Part shown: one piece after another, positions 10,371-20,800 of the stretch
How positions within the stretch are numbered: position 1 is the first letter of the stretch
Layout: every line of letters starts with the position of its first letter
NCBI GenBank assembly: GCA_013398295.1
Contig: VZSF01008860.1
Location: forward strand, 1-64,000
Reading direction: 5' to 3'
DNA length: 64,000 bases
Source: Chionis minor
Lineage: Eukaryota; Chordata; Aves; Charadriiformes; Chionididae
Notes under the pieces: generated by a model
Databases searched by the model: none
Told to the model about the DNA's origin: nothing
The model's input: the letters and a program-made list of their open reading frames with translations, nothing else
Position numbers and translations under genes: made by a program

Positions 10371-12230
10371 AGTTGGGGTTGTTCAGCCTGGAGAAGAGAA
10401 GGACTGGGGGAGACTTTATTATAGTACTTAAAGGGGACTTTTAAGTAAGATGGGGACAAACTTTTTAGTAGGGCCTGTTGTGATAAGACAAGGGATTACG
10501 GTTTTAAACTAAAAGAGGGAAGATTTAGACTAGATATGAGGAAGAATTTTATTTACAATGGGGGTGGTGAAACACGAAAATTATGTCCCATGCCTGGAAA
10601 TGTCCAAGATCAGGTTGGACAGGGCTCTGAGCAACACGAGTTAGTTGAAGACGTGTCTGCGCATTGCAGGGAGGGTTGCACTAGATGACCTTTAAAGGTC
10701 CCTTCTGACCCAAACCATTCTGTGATTCTATGATAACAATGTAGTGGACCATCCTGAAATTCTGCAATTACCTGCAGTGACGACATACTTCTTAGTACAC
10801 TAAGATGAAGAATAATGTATATTATTACAGGAAATGTGTTACCTAATGTTATTATCTTGCACACTCAATGTCAGAACCAAATTTTAAGATGTTTGGATTC
10901 CCATTTTCCTCTTATCAATTCTTAAAAGTCCATTTGTTTGTTTGTTTGCATTTTTCCTCCCCCAACGGATTTCCTGCTCTCTCTCTATTTTACCTGCTCT
11001 GAAAACCAGTTTGCATTTTACCTGTGTAGTAAGTGATAGCATTTCTCTTTTTATTAATTGGGTTTATAATAATAGAGTTTGCTATAGGGGGAAGCTGTTA
11101 TGACAACAGTAAGAATTTAAGCTACATATTGTCTTTTAAAGGAAAATAAATTCATTCAAGTGATTCTATTCCTATAGGCTTTCAGTTAACAGAAGCACAT
11201 TAAAAATCTTGTCAAAGATAGGAAAGTAATTCTGGAAGGCCAGAACTTTTCTTGGAAATGTAATTACCTAGATATTGATTGGGATAACAGGTATAAAAGT
11301 TTAGGAAAACCTGATTCTAAAGATAGTACAAGATTGGTTTCCTTGCATATTTTACTTAAATCTATATTAAAAACAGAACAGCAACCAAAAGTTATTCTGT
11401 GTTTTGGGCTTGAAAACATCTGTTGTTTTTAAAACAAGAGAAGAGGATGACCCATCTATTGTATGAACATAGCATACACTTGATGCTTTTTAATAAAAAA
11501 GAAACTGTGTCATTTACTTAATAGTGTATTTAATCTTTTCTTGAAAGAATAGAATCAATAAAGCAATACACACATACACTTTCATATATCTAAGTAGCTG
11601 AGAGTATATCCAGATTACTACTAGTCAGTATGAAAATATTTCATTTTCAGCTATGTCCTAACTGTTCTTGTATAAAAATGCATGAAGCATTAATCCACTT
11701 AAGGCAATGGCTCCCGGGATATTTTTGTAACATTAAAGCAGAATCCATAACTCATTTCCTCTGAATTCATCTTGCACCACCATTTTTTCTGTTCTCCAGG
11801 TTTTTGGTTTTGTTTTTTTCTAACCTGGGTTCCTGATCAGCTTCTCTAGTGAGAACTGTGAACTAATGTGTTTAACAGAAATAATTAATATGAATGGGAG
11901 GTTAGAGCTCTGGGAAGGCAATTATGTTATAACTTACTTGAATAACAGCAAAATAACTGACACTTCACTGTTTGTGTAGGGGAGTGGATTTCATTTTTTT
12001 ATTGTTGTGTTGGGGGTTTTTTGCCTAAGGATAACAAAAAAAGGTTTTTTTATTTTGTGCTTCAGCACTGAAGATATGGATAGAGTCTTTGTAACAGAGA
12101 GACAATGGAAAAAGCCAAGGCTGACATTGTGATAGTAAGACTCCACACTAAAGAAGGATGCAGGTGGCAACTGCTCCAGGGGAAGCTCTTGAAGAGCACG
12201 GACCTGAGTCTCCTTTGTTTTGCTCCTCAG

Positions 12231-12585
12231 CAAGCCAAGTACACTTACAAGTGCCAGGTGGAGGTAATTTTTTTGCCATTCTAGCCTTGGAAACATCTCA
12301 TGACTAGATTTCACCACTGTAAGATTACTTTAAAAAGTATTAAGTATTGGAGAAAAAGATGTATGTTTGAGTGCTCTGGAAGTCTGAATGACAACTTGCA
12401 GAAACTTTCGTGGATCAGCCTGTGGTTTGAAAGAACATGAATTTTGCCTTTAGGTCAATTGGCGCAAGTCCCAGAAGAGCAAGGCCTTGGACCATCAGCC
12501 TCAGACCGCTGATCTACAACAAGGGATGCCTGTGACAGTTCCAGTGAAAGGAGTTCCTATCCTCCCAATGGAGGACTGGACCTGA
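12231..12585 (+). other. Exon-like pair with stop codon, unidentified
   Basis: A pyrimidine-rich acceptor (tgctcctcag) precedes 12231, and GTAATT follows 12263. The 33 bases between read Q-A-K-Y-T-Y-K-C-Q-V-E. A second acceptor (attttgcctttag) precedes 12454, where 43 codons (starting V-N-W-R-K-S-Q-K-S-K, ending M-E-D-W-T) run to TGA at 12583-12585. Both blocks are phase 0, so they could join in frame. The second is clearly more GC-rich than its surroundings. I could not match the peptide to a family. It may be a real terminal exon, a decayed paralogue, or chance. Confidence 0.2.
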
Positions 12586-14525
12586 GTGTTGCACGTCACG
12601 GAGCACCACTTCTCAGTCAGTCTGGCATCAGTATGTGTAGGATGAAGTAACTGATCTACATAAAAGAAAATCTTTTTGAAAGGGAGGCAGAAGTGAAAAA
12701 TCCCTTTTAAAATGCATCAGCTCCTGCCTGTCTCCCAGGTTGAATTCAGAAGCGATTGCTTTAACACAACTGGGAGGTGTCACGCAACAGTGTGGGAGTG
12801 AGAAGCCAAGCAGTAGGCAATGTGACAAAGTGTCGCCCCTGAAAGCTTTGAATGGTGAAACTATGGTTCTCATTCATCACCTGTAGCTCCTTGAAAACAA
12901 ATGTGGTTGGGCTTCAGAATTTCCCAAAAACCTTTAATCTACTTGAAATTTATGGAAGTTTTTAGTCATGTGATTAAAACTTTGAGGTCCCTTAAATCAC
13001 AGATATTTATCCTACAAAATTTTCTTGCGCTGCCCAGACTGTCTATGGAGTTTTAAATTCCTTAAACCAAAGCTACAGTTTTTGGTGATTATGATCCCTG
13101 TGGTCTCCAGCAATGAAATTTTCAGACTTACTAGAGAGCAGCTCCTAGAAGTTAGGAGATTTTGAGCGGTGTCTTTTGAGCTTTCTGAAGGGGTTGCATC
13201 TGGGCTAGTCATTTGAAGGTTTTGTAAACTTTGCTGAATATCACTGTACAGTTTCTTAGGTTTTCATGAGAAAAAGAAACATTTTTTCCATCTGTATTAT
13301 CAGAGAAATTTTAAAAGTATCCAGAAACTGAAGGTATGTATGCTGACTTTCAAAGAATAGGTGTTCAATACCCCTTGAAAAGATGCAGACCACATCACTA
13401 CAGCTATGTCAATGCCGTTGATGATTTGTGGTATCTACCTATACAAAATACCAGAAATGGCATTCTGTACTGGGCAAATAAATATGAAATTGAAAAAAAA
13501 ATATTAATTTTAATTAGTTAGTTAATTATAACAAAAGCACTAGTTCCAACCTCTAAATTTTTTAGAATGTGATTCCTTTCAGTCTAATTTGGCTTATTTT
13601 TTACTAATGGGACAACTTTATTATGCAGATATCTGAATCCAAATTCTGGATCTCTACAGAAATAAATCTCTTAAAGGAAATGTCTAATTTATCTTCACTG
13701 TCACAACAGGGGAATAAATGCCTGTGTGAACATCCAGAGTAAAATTCTATTCACCTAACTTAGGTTCTTAACTTCCGTAAAATTTTCCTCTGTAGGCTAC
13801 AACTTAGGCCATTCCCTTGGTTCTCTTTTAAACAAAATTAATTTATGCTCTGCCTAGATGCAGATTTTTGGAACTTTAAGTCCAAGTAGTGCTAGACTAT
13901 GTTTCAGGTACTACAGAAATAAATACCATCTTGATTTCTGCAACTTTAAGATAAACATAGGGAATGGTGTGTGTTACTCTTAGTTTAATTTATCCCATTT
14001 TTTTTTTTAAGATAAGGTAGAATAAATTGCATTCTGACATTCCGATGTTTGTCTTTAGAGAGAGCAAGAAAGTGAGCATAATTTTTTAAACAGATAAAAC
14101 TGAGTGCCATAGTCAATCCCAGCCAGCTAATTAATAGAAATTTCAACTTGGTTGGTTGAAAGGAACTGACGTCTAGACAATGTGATTACTGGTAACAATT
14201 TCTAGCTAGGTCCATTGTCTGATGGAAACTATAGCTTATACAAAGAAGAAAGAAGTTTGTATGGAATGAATTAGAAATATTTTCTGTACAGCAGTGAATT
14301 TAGTATTTCATTGAAGACTGAGTAATGTCTTGGATAGCTTATTTACAACCAGTAATGTATACATTAAATTCAAGTTAAGGCTTCTGTAAGCTGTCCTTCA
14401 GTATTCTTAAGCATGTAAAAGACTGTATTTGTATATTAAGAGTAAGAGGGCACTGCAAATATCTCACCTGAAGTAATAATTATTTTTATGAAGCATGTCC
14501 CTTTTTTGGGACTCTTTTTTTTTTT

Positions 14526-14549
14526 GAGACTCATTCATGAATGAGTCTC
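14526..14549. repeat. Perfect 24-bp palindrome
   Basis: The arms GAGACTCATTCA and TGAATGAGTCTC are perfect inverted repeats with no spacer. A run of T (about 11) immediately precedes the left arm. Confidence 0.9.
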
Positions 14550-17500
14550 TCAGGGAAGTGCAAGTTACAAGCTCAAAGCAAGACTACAAAACAGAGCATC
14601 TAATCTGTATTATAGGAACTTTCAGAACCAAAGATCTGAGAAGCTTAAATTTCCTGATCAAATTGTTAGAGTGAAAAGTCAAGAAAGAGATTTGTAAACC
14701 TTAGTCCTGCTTTGAAACACAAGAGCATATTTTTACTGTTTAGTTGGAAAACAGGAAAACGCTCCAAAAATACACATCTGAAAATTATTTCTGAAATAAA
14801 TACAGCAGATTTATTGGGACAATAATGAAAAATACTACCTTACAGCCATTAGTTAAATTAAGATTATACTCAAAAATATACCCATAACATTTTAAACAAT
14901 TTCTCAATGAAGAGGGAATACAGATATATGAATATGTATTATACATTATGTTATATTTTTAGTACAGTAGATCTAGTTAACTGAGCAATGATTTTTAGCA
15001 ACTGGATTCTTTGCTGTCTCAAGGTTCCAAAATCATGATAATATAGTGTAAAATAAAACCCCTAAATGATGAGGAAACAATGACACTTTGTGCTCTTTAT
15101 TAAACTTGAAAGATCAGTCCATGCAAAGACTCAGAGTTATTTAATGACATTTTATAAACATCACAATAATGAAACACCTTTATGCAAAGAACTCAAAAAA
15201 AGCATTATTTGAATCCATTCCACTGAGCATGGCATTTGTCACTGTCATTGTGACAGCTGTGGATTGATATCCTGTACAAAAGACAGGGCTGTTTCTCAAT
15301 ATTCTGTGTCAGAACTGCACTGTCAGAACTGTTTCTCAGTTTGCTGCTGTAAGCGTGCATGCGTTGGCTGCAGTAACTGTGCATGGTTACAGCAAGTAGA
15401 GAAGGAAGGAGAGGGTATTTGTACTCAAAATACTTTCTCAGTGAATAAACCTTGTTACTTGAAGTAAGCAGTAATGTCTCTTCCATAAGTGTTGTAATTG
15501 TATTCTAAACGATGTGTGGTAATTCTTCATCCTTCATAGAAACTTACAAGAATTAAGTCTATTATAACATAAAAATGCAATAACTGTCACCTCTGCCGTG
15601 AGTTGTTTCTAAACCACAGCAAGTTGACGGCAACAGTGCATAAAGCAGAGAAGTGGAAGAACTTAGGAGAGTGTGAACTTGCAAGTGCGATCTGCAGTAA
15701 TATGCTCTACTGTCTGAAATGAGACTGGGACTGGGATGGCCTAGAGGTACCTTAAGAACATGTCACATTGTAGTAGAAAAGACATTGCAGCGTGGCACAT
15801 TCTCACTGGTGGTTGTTATTTGTACTGTTTTGGTCTTCATGTTCTATTCATGCATTTTTGACTGAAGTTAATAACCTATTTCCAAGAACATGAAATTAAA
15901 AGGCAAGCATCAAGACAGATACGGAAATGAATATAGACAAAGAGAGGTAATTAATAAAATTACTGTATGGCCCTCAGTAATGAAGAAGAGAATGATCTGT
16001 TCTCTCTTCTTCTCTCCTTCACATACAAGGCACTTAAGTGCATTTTGGGGGATTATCAGTCTCTAATCATATGGTTTCTATGTTGTTTACTGATACCTTA
16101 TGGTTCTTATATTTGTATAACCTGGCTCCTGAGTATTAGATACACCTTATAAAGAACTAACAAGCTTATCTAATTTTAATCATAATTAACTAAATAGTGC
16201 TGAAATTGAGGTGAAAAAAGACAGACAAACTATTAAGGTCTTACCAGTTTGATCCCAGCAGACAAAAAAAAAAAAGAATTCTTAACCCAAATAACCTGTC
16301 AGTCACACCACCAGTATCTCCAGGTAATGGCCTTATAACATGATGATCACAAACTTGCAAGAAGCTGTGCCTCTCCTCATCCTCTAACCCTGAATAATAA
16401 AATTACTATAAAATGGAAGCCAAAAGTACACAACTACCATATTGCTTTGACTGGTCAGTGTGAATCAGACATCTCAAGGAGGAACAGGAGAGTCTCTTTT
16501 TCCTAGCTCCTTCCTAGTCCATCCTTTGTAATCCACATCACTGGTCAAAGTGGTTTTCATTGTAACGAAGCATTACTGTTTTGCAGAAAGAAATAAGGTT
16601 TGTGAAACATTAGTCAAAGGTCCTGACATCATATTTTTCTGTGTTGCTAATTTAGTCAGAAATGGAAATTTGGGTTAATAAGGCCATTCGTATCTGTAGA
16701 TTTAGGTCTTAAATATATCTGTAAGTGGTGAATGGAAAGCTGTAAGAACATTTGGTTGCATGAATAGTCAGACCTTCAATAGACCGATTGTTTTAGTCCA
16801 TGCCTGCACTATTGTAGCTGTGCTGAAGTCGGTGGAATTTTTACCTGCACAGAAAGAACTAATGCGGTTATAAAACAAGCTAAGTTATTTATCCACAATA
16901 TTTGCACCTCTTTCATAGCTGTCAGACTTATCTCTCAGTTAAGCCAAAATACTAGTGAAAGCCAAATAGATTTTAGTGCCCTTTTTGTCTCGTGCAAGTA
17001 AAATGGGAAATAAGGATGAAACTGAACTTGTAAAATATTTCATTAATCTCTAATTTTCATCTTCATTAAAGTTCAATTTATTTCCAGATCATGAGGGGAA
17101 AATATCTTTTTGCATGTTTTGTCTGGACTCCGTGCAGGACTGAGAGAAATAAGTTAAAGGAGTTTACCCTTAACTTAAGCTTTCCTAATCAGAACTTACT
17201 TCAAAACTGAGAAAATTAGAAAACCAGATTTTTCCAAGTGTGTGTATGGCTCCTATTCTTCAGTATATATTTTTAACTTCTGAGATTTTTCTAGAGTCAC
17301 AGAATATTCAGGTAAAAAAGATTCATACTGGATTGGTGTTTTAGTGAATCCTTCTGAATTGTTGGGGAATTGATTTCTCTGTTGGGGTGTCTTGTCTTGC
17401 CATAAGCAACTCCAAAGACAATGATTTCAGAGCCTTTCTATTTCCTGTTCTGTTGTTGAAGTACCTTATATTTATAAAGTTTTTCCTTGACATACTGAGA

Positions 17501-18857
17501 AACAAGTTACCTTTGCTCCTGACTCATCGGTAGTGATTACTTCTCTTATTCTGTTAAATAAAAAGGAAGAGTTAAAATAGAGATGTGTGCATTTAATTCT
17601 CAACTAAGCCATTTGTGTTCATATGCTCTGTTCATTTTCTGCAGCATGTTCTTTTTCTGTCCTTTAAAACATAATCTGATAACCTTTGTAAGCCTCTGAC
17701 AATTTTTGACCTGTTTTGTAATAAGATCCAGATGTCATGCATCAGCTACTAAAAATTATTGAAAGAGAAAGATACTGGTTTTGAGAAAAATGTTTTGCTC
17801 CTTAGAGTGGCACCACCTTAGTGAAACATCTGACAGAAAATTACGGAGCTCTGGATTTTCTCGTTATTGTTCTGACATGCTATTTTCTCAAAGGTAGAAT
17901 TTTGGCCATGGAAAGTTCCCCTCTGTATGTAAAACTTATGCTGCATATGCTAAGATATTTCAACTCTTCAGTGCATTTTACTTGAATAAACTTGAATTAA
18001 ATATTCTCTTATTTACAGAAAGATCTTTCATTTCTAAACACAAGCATATTTTCCTTCACTTTTCTTTGCAATGAAAATTGCAGAGCATGCCATTGGTGAT
18101 GTCAACCCATTGACCAATATTTAATAATTATCAAATGTGTTAAGTAGTAATTTCTTTTAGAGGCCAAACTGATTTAGTCCTCTTGCACAAAGTACATTTT
18201 ACTAGCTAGCAGAGGTAGCAACGTGGTAAAAAGTAAGCCTTGGATGTATCAGGTGTCATTCCTCATTAGTTGTAAGTCGTTACTCATTATTATTTATCTG
18301 AAAGGCATGAGTTTCAAGGCTGTTCTGATCTGCACACATAACGAAATTACATAATAAAAATATATTATTACTTTTACCCTTATCTAACAAAAATGAAGCT
18401 CTACTTTCAGTTTTGAAGAGTGTAGAGCATTTTTTTAAGAGGGTGGACATTGACTTATGACCAGTTGCTATTCTTGCTAATATGCTTATCACTTTTCAGT
18501 TGAACTCTGCTCACTAGTGTACTGCCAATGGAAGTAGATTACAACAAGCCAGTATGATATATTTTTTCCTGCTTATTTTCCTTTTCCTTTTCTTTTTCAA
18601 CACTTACTGTTGTTTCCGACAATTTTATTTTTTTTCCATGTGTTTGTCACAACTCTGAATTGATGGATTAGCCATATTTTAATCTCTTTAGCTGGTAAAT
18701 TTAAGGAGTGGTTGTTGAAATGATATGACAGTGGTGAATTAGCATCTACTTGGAAACAGGCACCTAGTAATCACATTAGAGATCTGAGAATCCTCCCCAT
18801 CACCATGGGATTTTTTTTTTTTCTATGGGTTCTTATTAGGTTCATATGAAAAGTTTT

Positions 18858-18863
18858 TCATAG
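18858..18863. repeat. Target-site duplication, left copy
   Basis: TCATAG just before the LTR, matching 19918-19923. Confidence 0.7.
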
Positions 18864-19007
18864 TGGGGGGTATAGAAGTGGCTTCTGTGAGAAAAGTTCA
18901 GGACCTGCCCTCATGTTGGACAAAGCCGGTTTTAGCCAGCTCCTAAACAGACCTGCTGCTGCCAAAAGCTGAGACCATCAGCCATTCTGGTGGTGCCTTT
19001 GTGATAA

Positions 19008-19017
19008 CATATTTAAG
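19008..19017 (+). promoter_or_regulatory. TATA-like element of the LTR
   Basis: The sequence catatttaag follows 'gtgataa' in the presumed U3. The complementary motif (ttcttaaata) occurs at the equivalent place, 58591-58600, in the antisense LTR at 58340-58746. Conservation between copies supports a promoter role. Whether it is still active is unknown. Confidence 0.5.
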
Positions 19018-19727
19018 AAAGGTTAAAAAATGCTGTGCAGTAACTGTGAGAGAGGAGAGACAATATGTGGGAGAAACAGCCCTGCAGAAACCCAGCTCAG
19101 TGAAAAAGGAGGGGGAGGAGGTGCTCCAAGTTCTGGAGCAGACGGTACCCTGCAGCCCATGGAGAAGACCACAGTGGAGCAGATATCCAGACTACAGAAT
19201 GTGTAGGACAGCAGAGTAGGTGGATGTGCTCTGCAGTCCATGGAGACCCGATGCCAGAAGAGGCTTCTGGCAGGAACTGTGCCCTGTGGAGAGAAGTCCA
19301 CACAGGAGAAGGTTTTCTGGCAGGACTTGAAACCCTGGGGGAGACCCACACTGGAGCAGTCTGCTCCTGAAGGACTGTACCAAGAGGAAAACACCCATGC
19401 TGAAGCAGTCTTTGAATAACTGCAGCCCATCAGAAGGACCCTTGCTGGAAGTAGTTCATGAAGTAGTCTCCTGTGGGATGGACCCCACACTGGAGTAGGG
19501 GAAGAGTGTGAGGGGGAAGAGTGTGAGGAGGAAGAAGCATCATAGGCAAAGTGTTATGAATTGACTGCAACCCCCATTCCCCATTCCCCCTTGGCCACTT
19601 GGCAGGAAGGAGGTAGAAAAGTCAGGAATTAAGTTCAGCCTGGAAGAAGGAGGGGAGGTGGGGGGGAGGGAGAGGCATTTTTAATTTTGCTTTTGTTTCC
19701 CACTATCCAACTCTATTTCTAAGTGGC

Positions 19728-19733
19728 AATAAA
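19728..19733 (+). terminator. LTR polyadenylation signal AATAAA
   Basis: AATAAA within 'ggcaataaattaaatt', about 190 bases before the LTR end, as expected for the R/U5 boundary of this LTR type. Confidence 0.55.
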
Positions 19734-19917
19734 TTAAATTAATTTACCCAAAGACAAGTGTGTTTTGCCCAAGATAGTAATTGGTGAGTGATCTCCCTGT
19801 CCTTATCTCAACCCACGAGCTTTTAATCTTATTTTATCTCCCTGTCCTGCTGAGGAGGGGGAAGTGAAAGAGCAGCTTGGTGTGTACCTGTTGCCCAGCC
19901 ACAGTCAGCCCACCAGA

Positions 19918-19923
19918 TCATAG
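19918..19923. repeat. Target-site duplication, right copy
   Basis: TCATAG just after the LTR, matching 18858-18863. Confidence 0.7.
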
Positions 19924-20133
19924 CATGGTATATATAATAAGCATGGTTGGCATTATGGGAAGCATACTTTGACATTTCAGATATAGATGGAGTGGAGAGG
20001 TTCAGATTGCTTTTTGTTATGACTGTTTCTGATATGAATGAATGAGGACCTACCCTCTACTTTCATTGTCTTTTCAAGCTGCATTCAGGTAGGTGAAAAT
20101 CAGTATCTTTCCTCATTTTTCTATAATTAGTGA

Positions 20134-20800
20134 GTTCATTATAGAACCCTTCCTGGGTTGGAAGGGACCTTTACGGTCATTGAGTCTAATCATCAACCTA
20201 ACACTGCCAAAACCCACCCCTAAACCATGTCTCTCAACACCACATCTCCCCATCTTTTAAATCCCTCCAGGGATGGTGATTCCCCCACTTCCCTGGGCAG
20301 CCTGTTGCAATGCTTGATAACATATTTGGTGAAGAAGTTTTTTCCTAATATCCAATCTATACCTCCTCTGGCATAACTTGAGGCCATTTCCTCTCTTCCT
20401 ATCACCTGTTAACTTGGGAAAAGATATTGACCCCCACCTCACTACAATGTCCTTTCAAATAGTTGTAGGGAGTGATAAGGTGTCCCCTCAGCCTCCTTTT
20501 CTCCAGACTAAACACCCCCAGTTCCCTTAGCCGATCTGCTTAAGACTTGTGCTCTAGGCCCTTTACCAGCTTGGTTGCCCTTCTCTGGATATGCTCCAGA
20601 GTCTTAAGGTCTTTCTTGTAGTGAGGAGCCCAAAACTGAACACGGTATTCAAGGTGCGACCTCACCAGTGCTGAGTACAGGGGGACAATCACTCCTTAGT
20701 CCTGCTGGCCACACTAGTTCTGATACAAGCCAGGATGCTGTTGGCCTTCTTGGCCACCTGGGCACACTACTGGCTCACATTCAGCCAACAGCTGACCATC
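20134..20800 (-). mobile_element. CR1 LINE, 5'-truncated 3' end (antisense)
   Basis: Antisense CR1. It begins with a degraded tail ('attatagaacccttcctggg'), then the familiar antisense blocks 'ggttggaagggacc', 'ccagggatggtgattc', 'cctgggcagcctgttgcaatg', 'agactaaacacccccagttc' and 'ttggccttcttggccacctg', ending near 'cattcagccaacagctgacc', where similarity stops abruptly (5' truncation). This block order differs from the 7480-10733 copy, so it is probably another CR1 subfamily. Minus-strand frames of about 60 codons within it are broken ORF2 C-terminal pieces. Confidence 0.9.

Larger units (their letters stand above)
7480..10733 (+). mobile_element. CR1 LINE, long decayed copy with EN and RT
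   Basis: The longest CR1 here, about 3.25 kb, sense strand. The start corresponds to the region just before and at the start of ORF2 ('ctagtggggctcattatcaaag' type block at 7649-7675). Endonuclease remnants follow: around 8040 the frame reads Y-D-L-F-A-I-T-E-N, and near 8365 L-L-G-D-F-T-H-P-N-I-C-W. Reverse-transcriptase remnants follow: [10 protein letters not shown] near 9500, I-Y-V-D-F near 9600, and the catalytic F-A-D-D in F-A-D-D-S-K-L-S-G near 9870. A 3' UTR ends in 'tgtgattctatgat' at 10733. A complete CR1 is about 4.5 kb, so most of ORF1 and the 5' UTR is missing. Many stops and frameshifts make it non-autonomous. Confidence 0.92.
10734..18863. other. Unique AT-rich DNA, no gene recognised
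   Basis: About 8 kb without a recognisable repeat family. It holds a (TTTG)n-like stretch near 10934-10949, long T and A runs, the exon-like pair at 12231-12585 and the 24-bp palindrome at 14526-14549. Open frames up to about 108 codons (11991-12317, minus) show no known motif. Confidence 0.55.
18864..19917 (+). mobile_element. ERV LTR, about 1.05 kb, with 6-bp target duplication
   Basis: A recognisable avian LTR type rich in repeated 'cctgcagcccatgg' and 'ggagcag' motifs. It starts TGGGGGG and ends CCCACCAGA; the usual terminal CA appears mutated to GA. An exact 6-bp repeat TCATAG flanks it at 18858-18863 and 19918-19923. A TATA-like catatttaag lies at about 19008-19017 and a polyadenylation signal AATAAA at 19728-19733, both in sense orientation. 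A 6-bp duplication is typical of ERVK-type integration, but I assign class only tentatively. No internal retroviral region adjoins, so this is a solo LTR. The minus-strand open frame of 155 codons across 19023-19490 is a by-product of the repeated, stop-poor U3/R sequence. Confidence 0.82.

Noticed and set aside
12454..12585. Possible homeobox-type C-terminal exon
   Set aside because: I considered NK-type and other homeodomain proteins because of an R-K and Y-K-C-containing stretch, but the conserved W-F-Q-N core is absent, so no family is claimed.
19023..19490. 155-codon minus-strand open frame
   Set aside because: It lies wholly inside the ERV LTR at 18864-19917, antisense to it. The repeated stop-poor LTR sequence explains its length.
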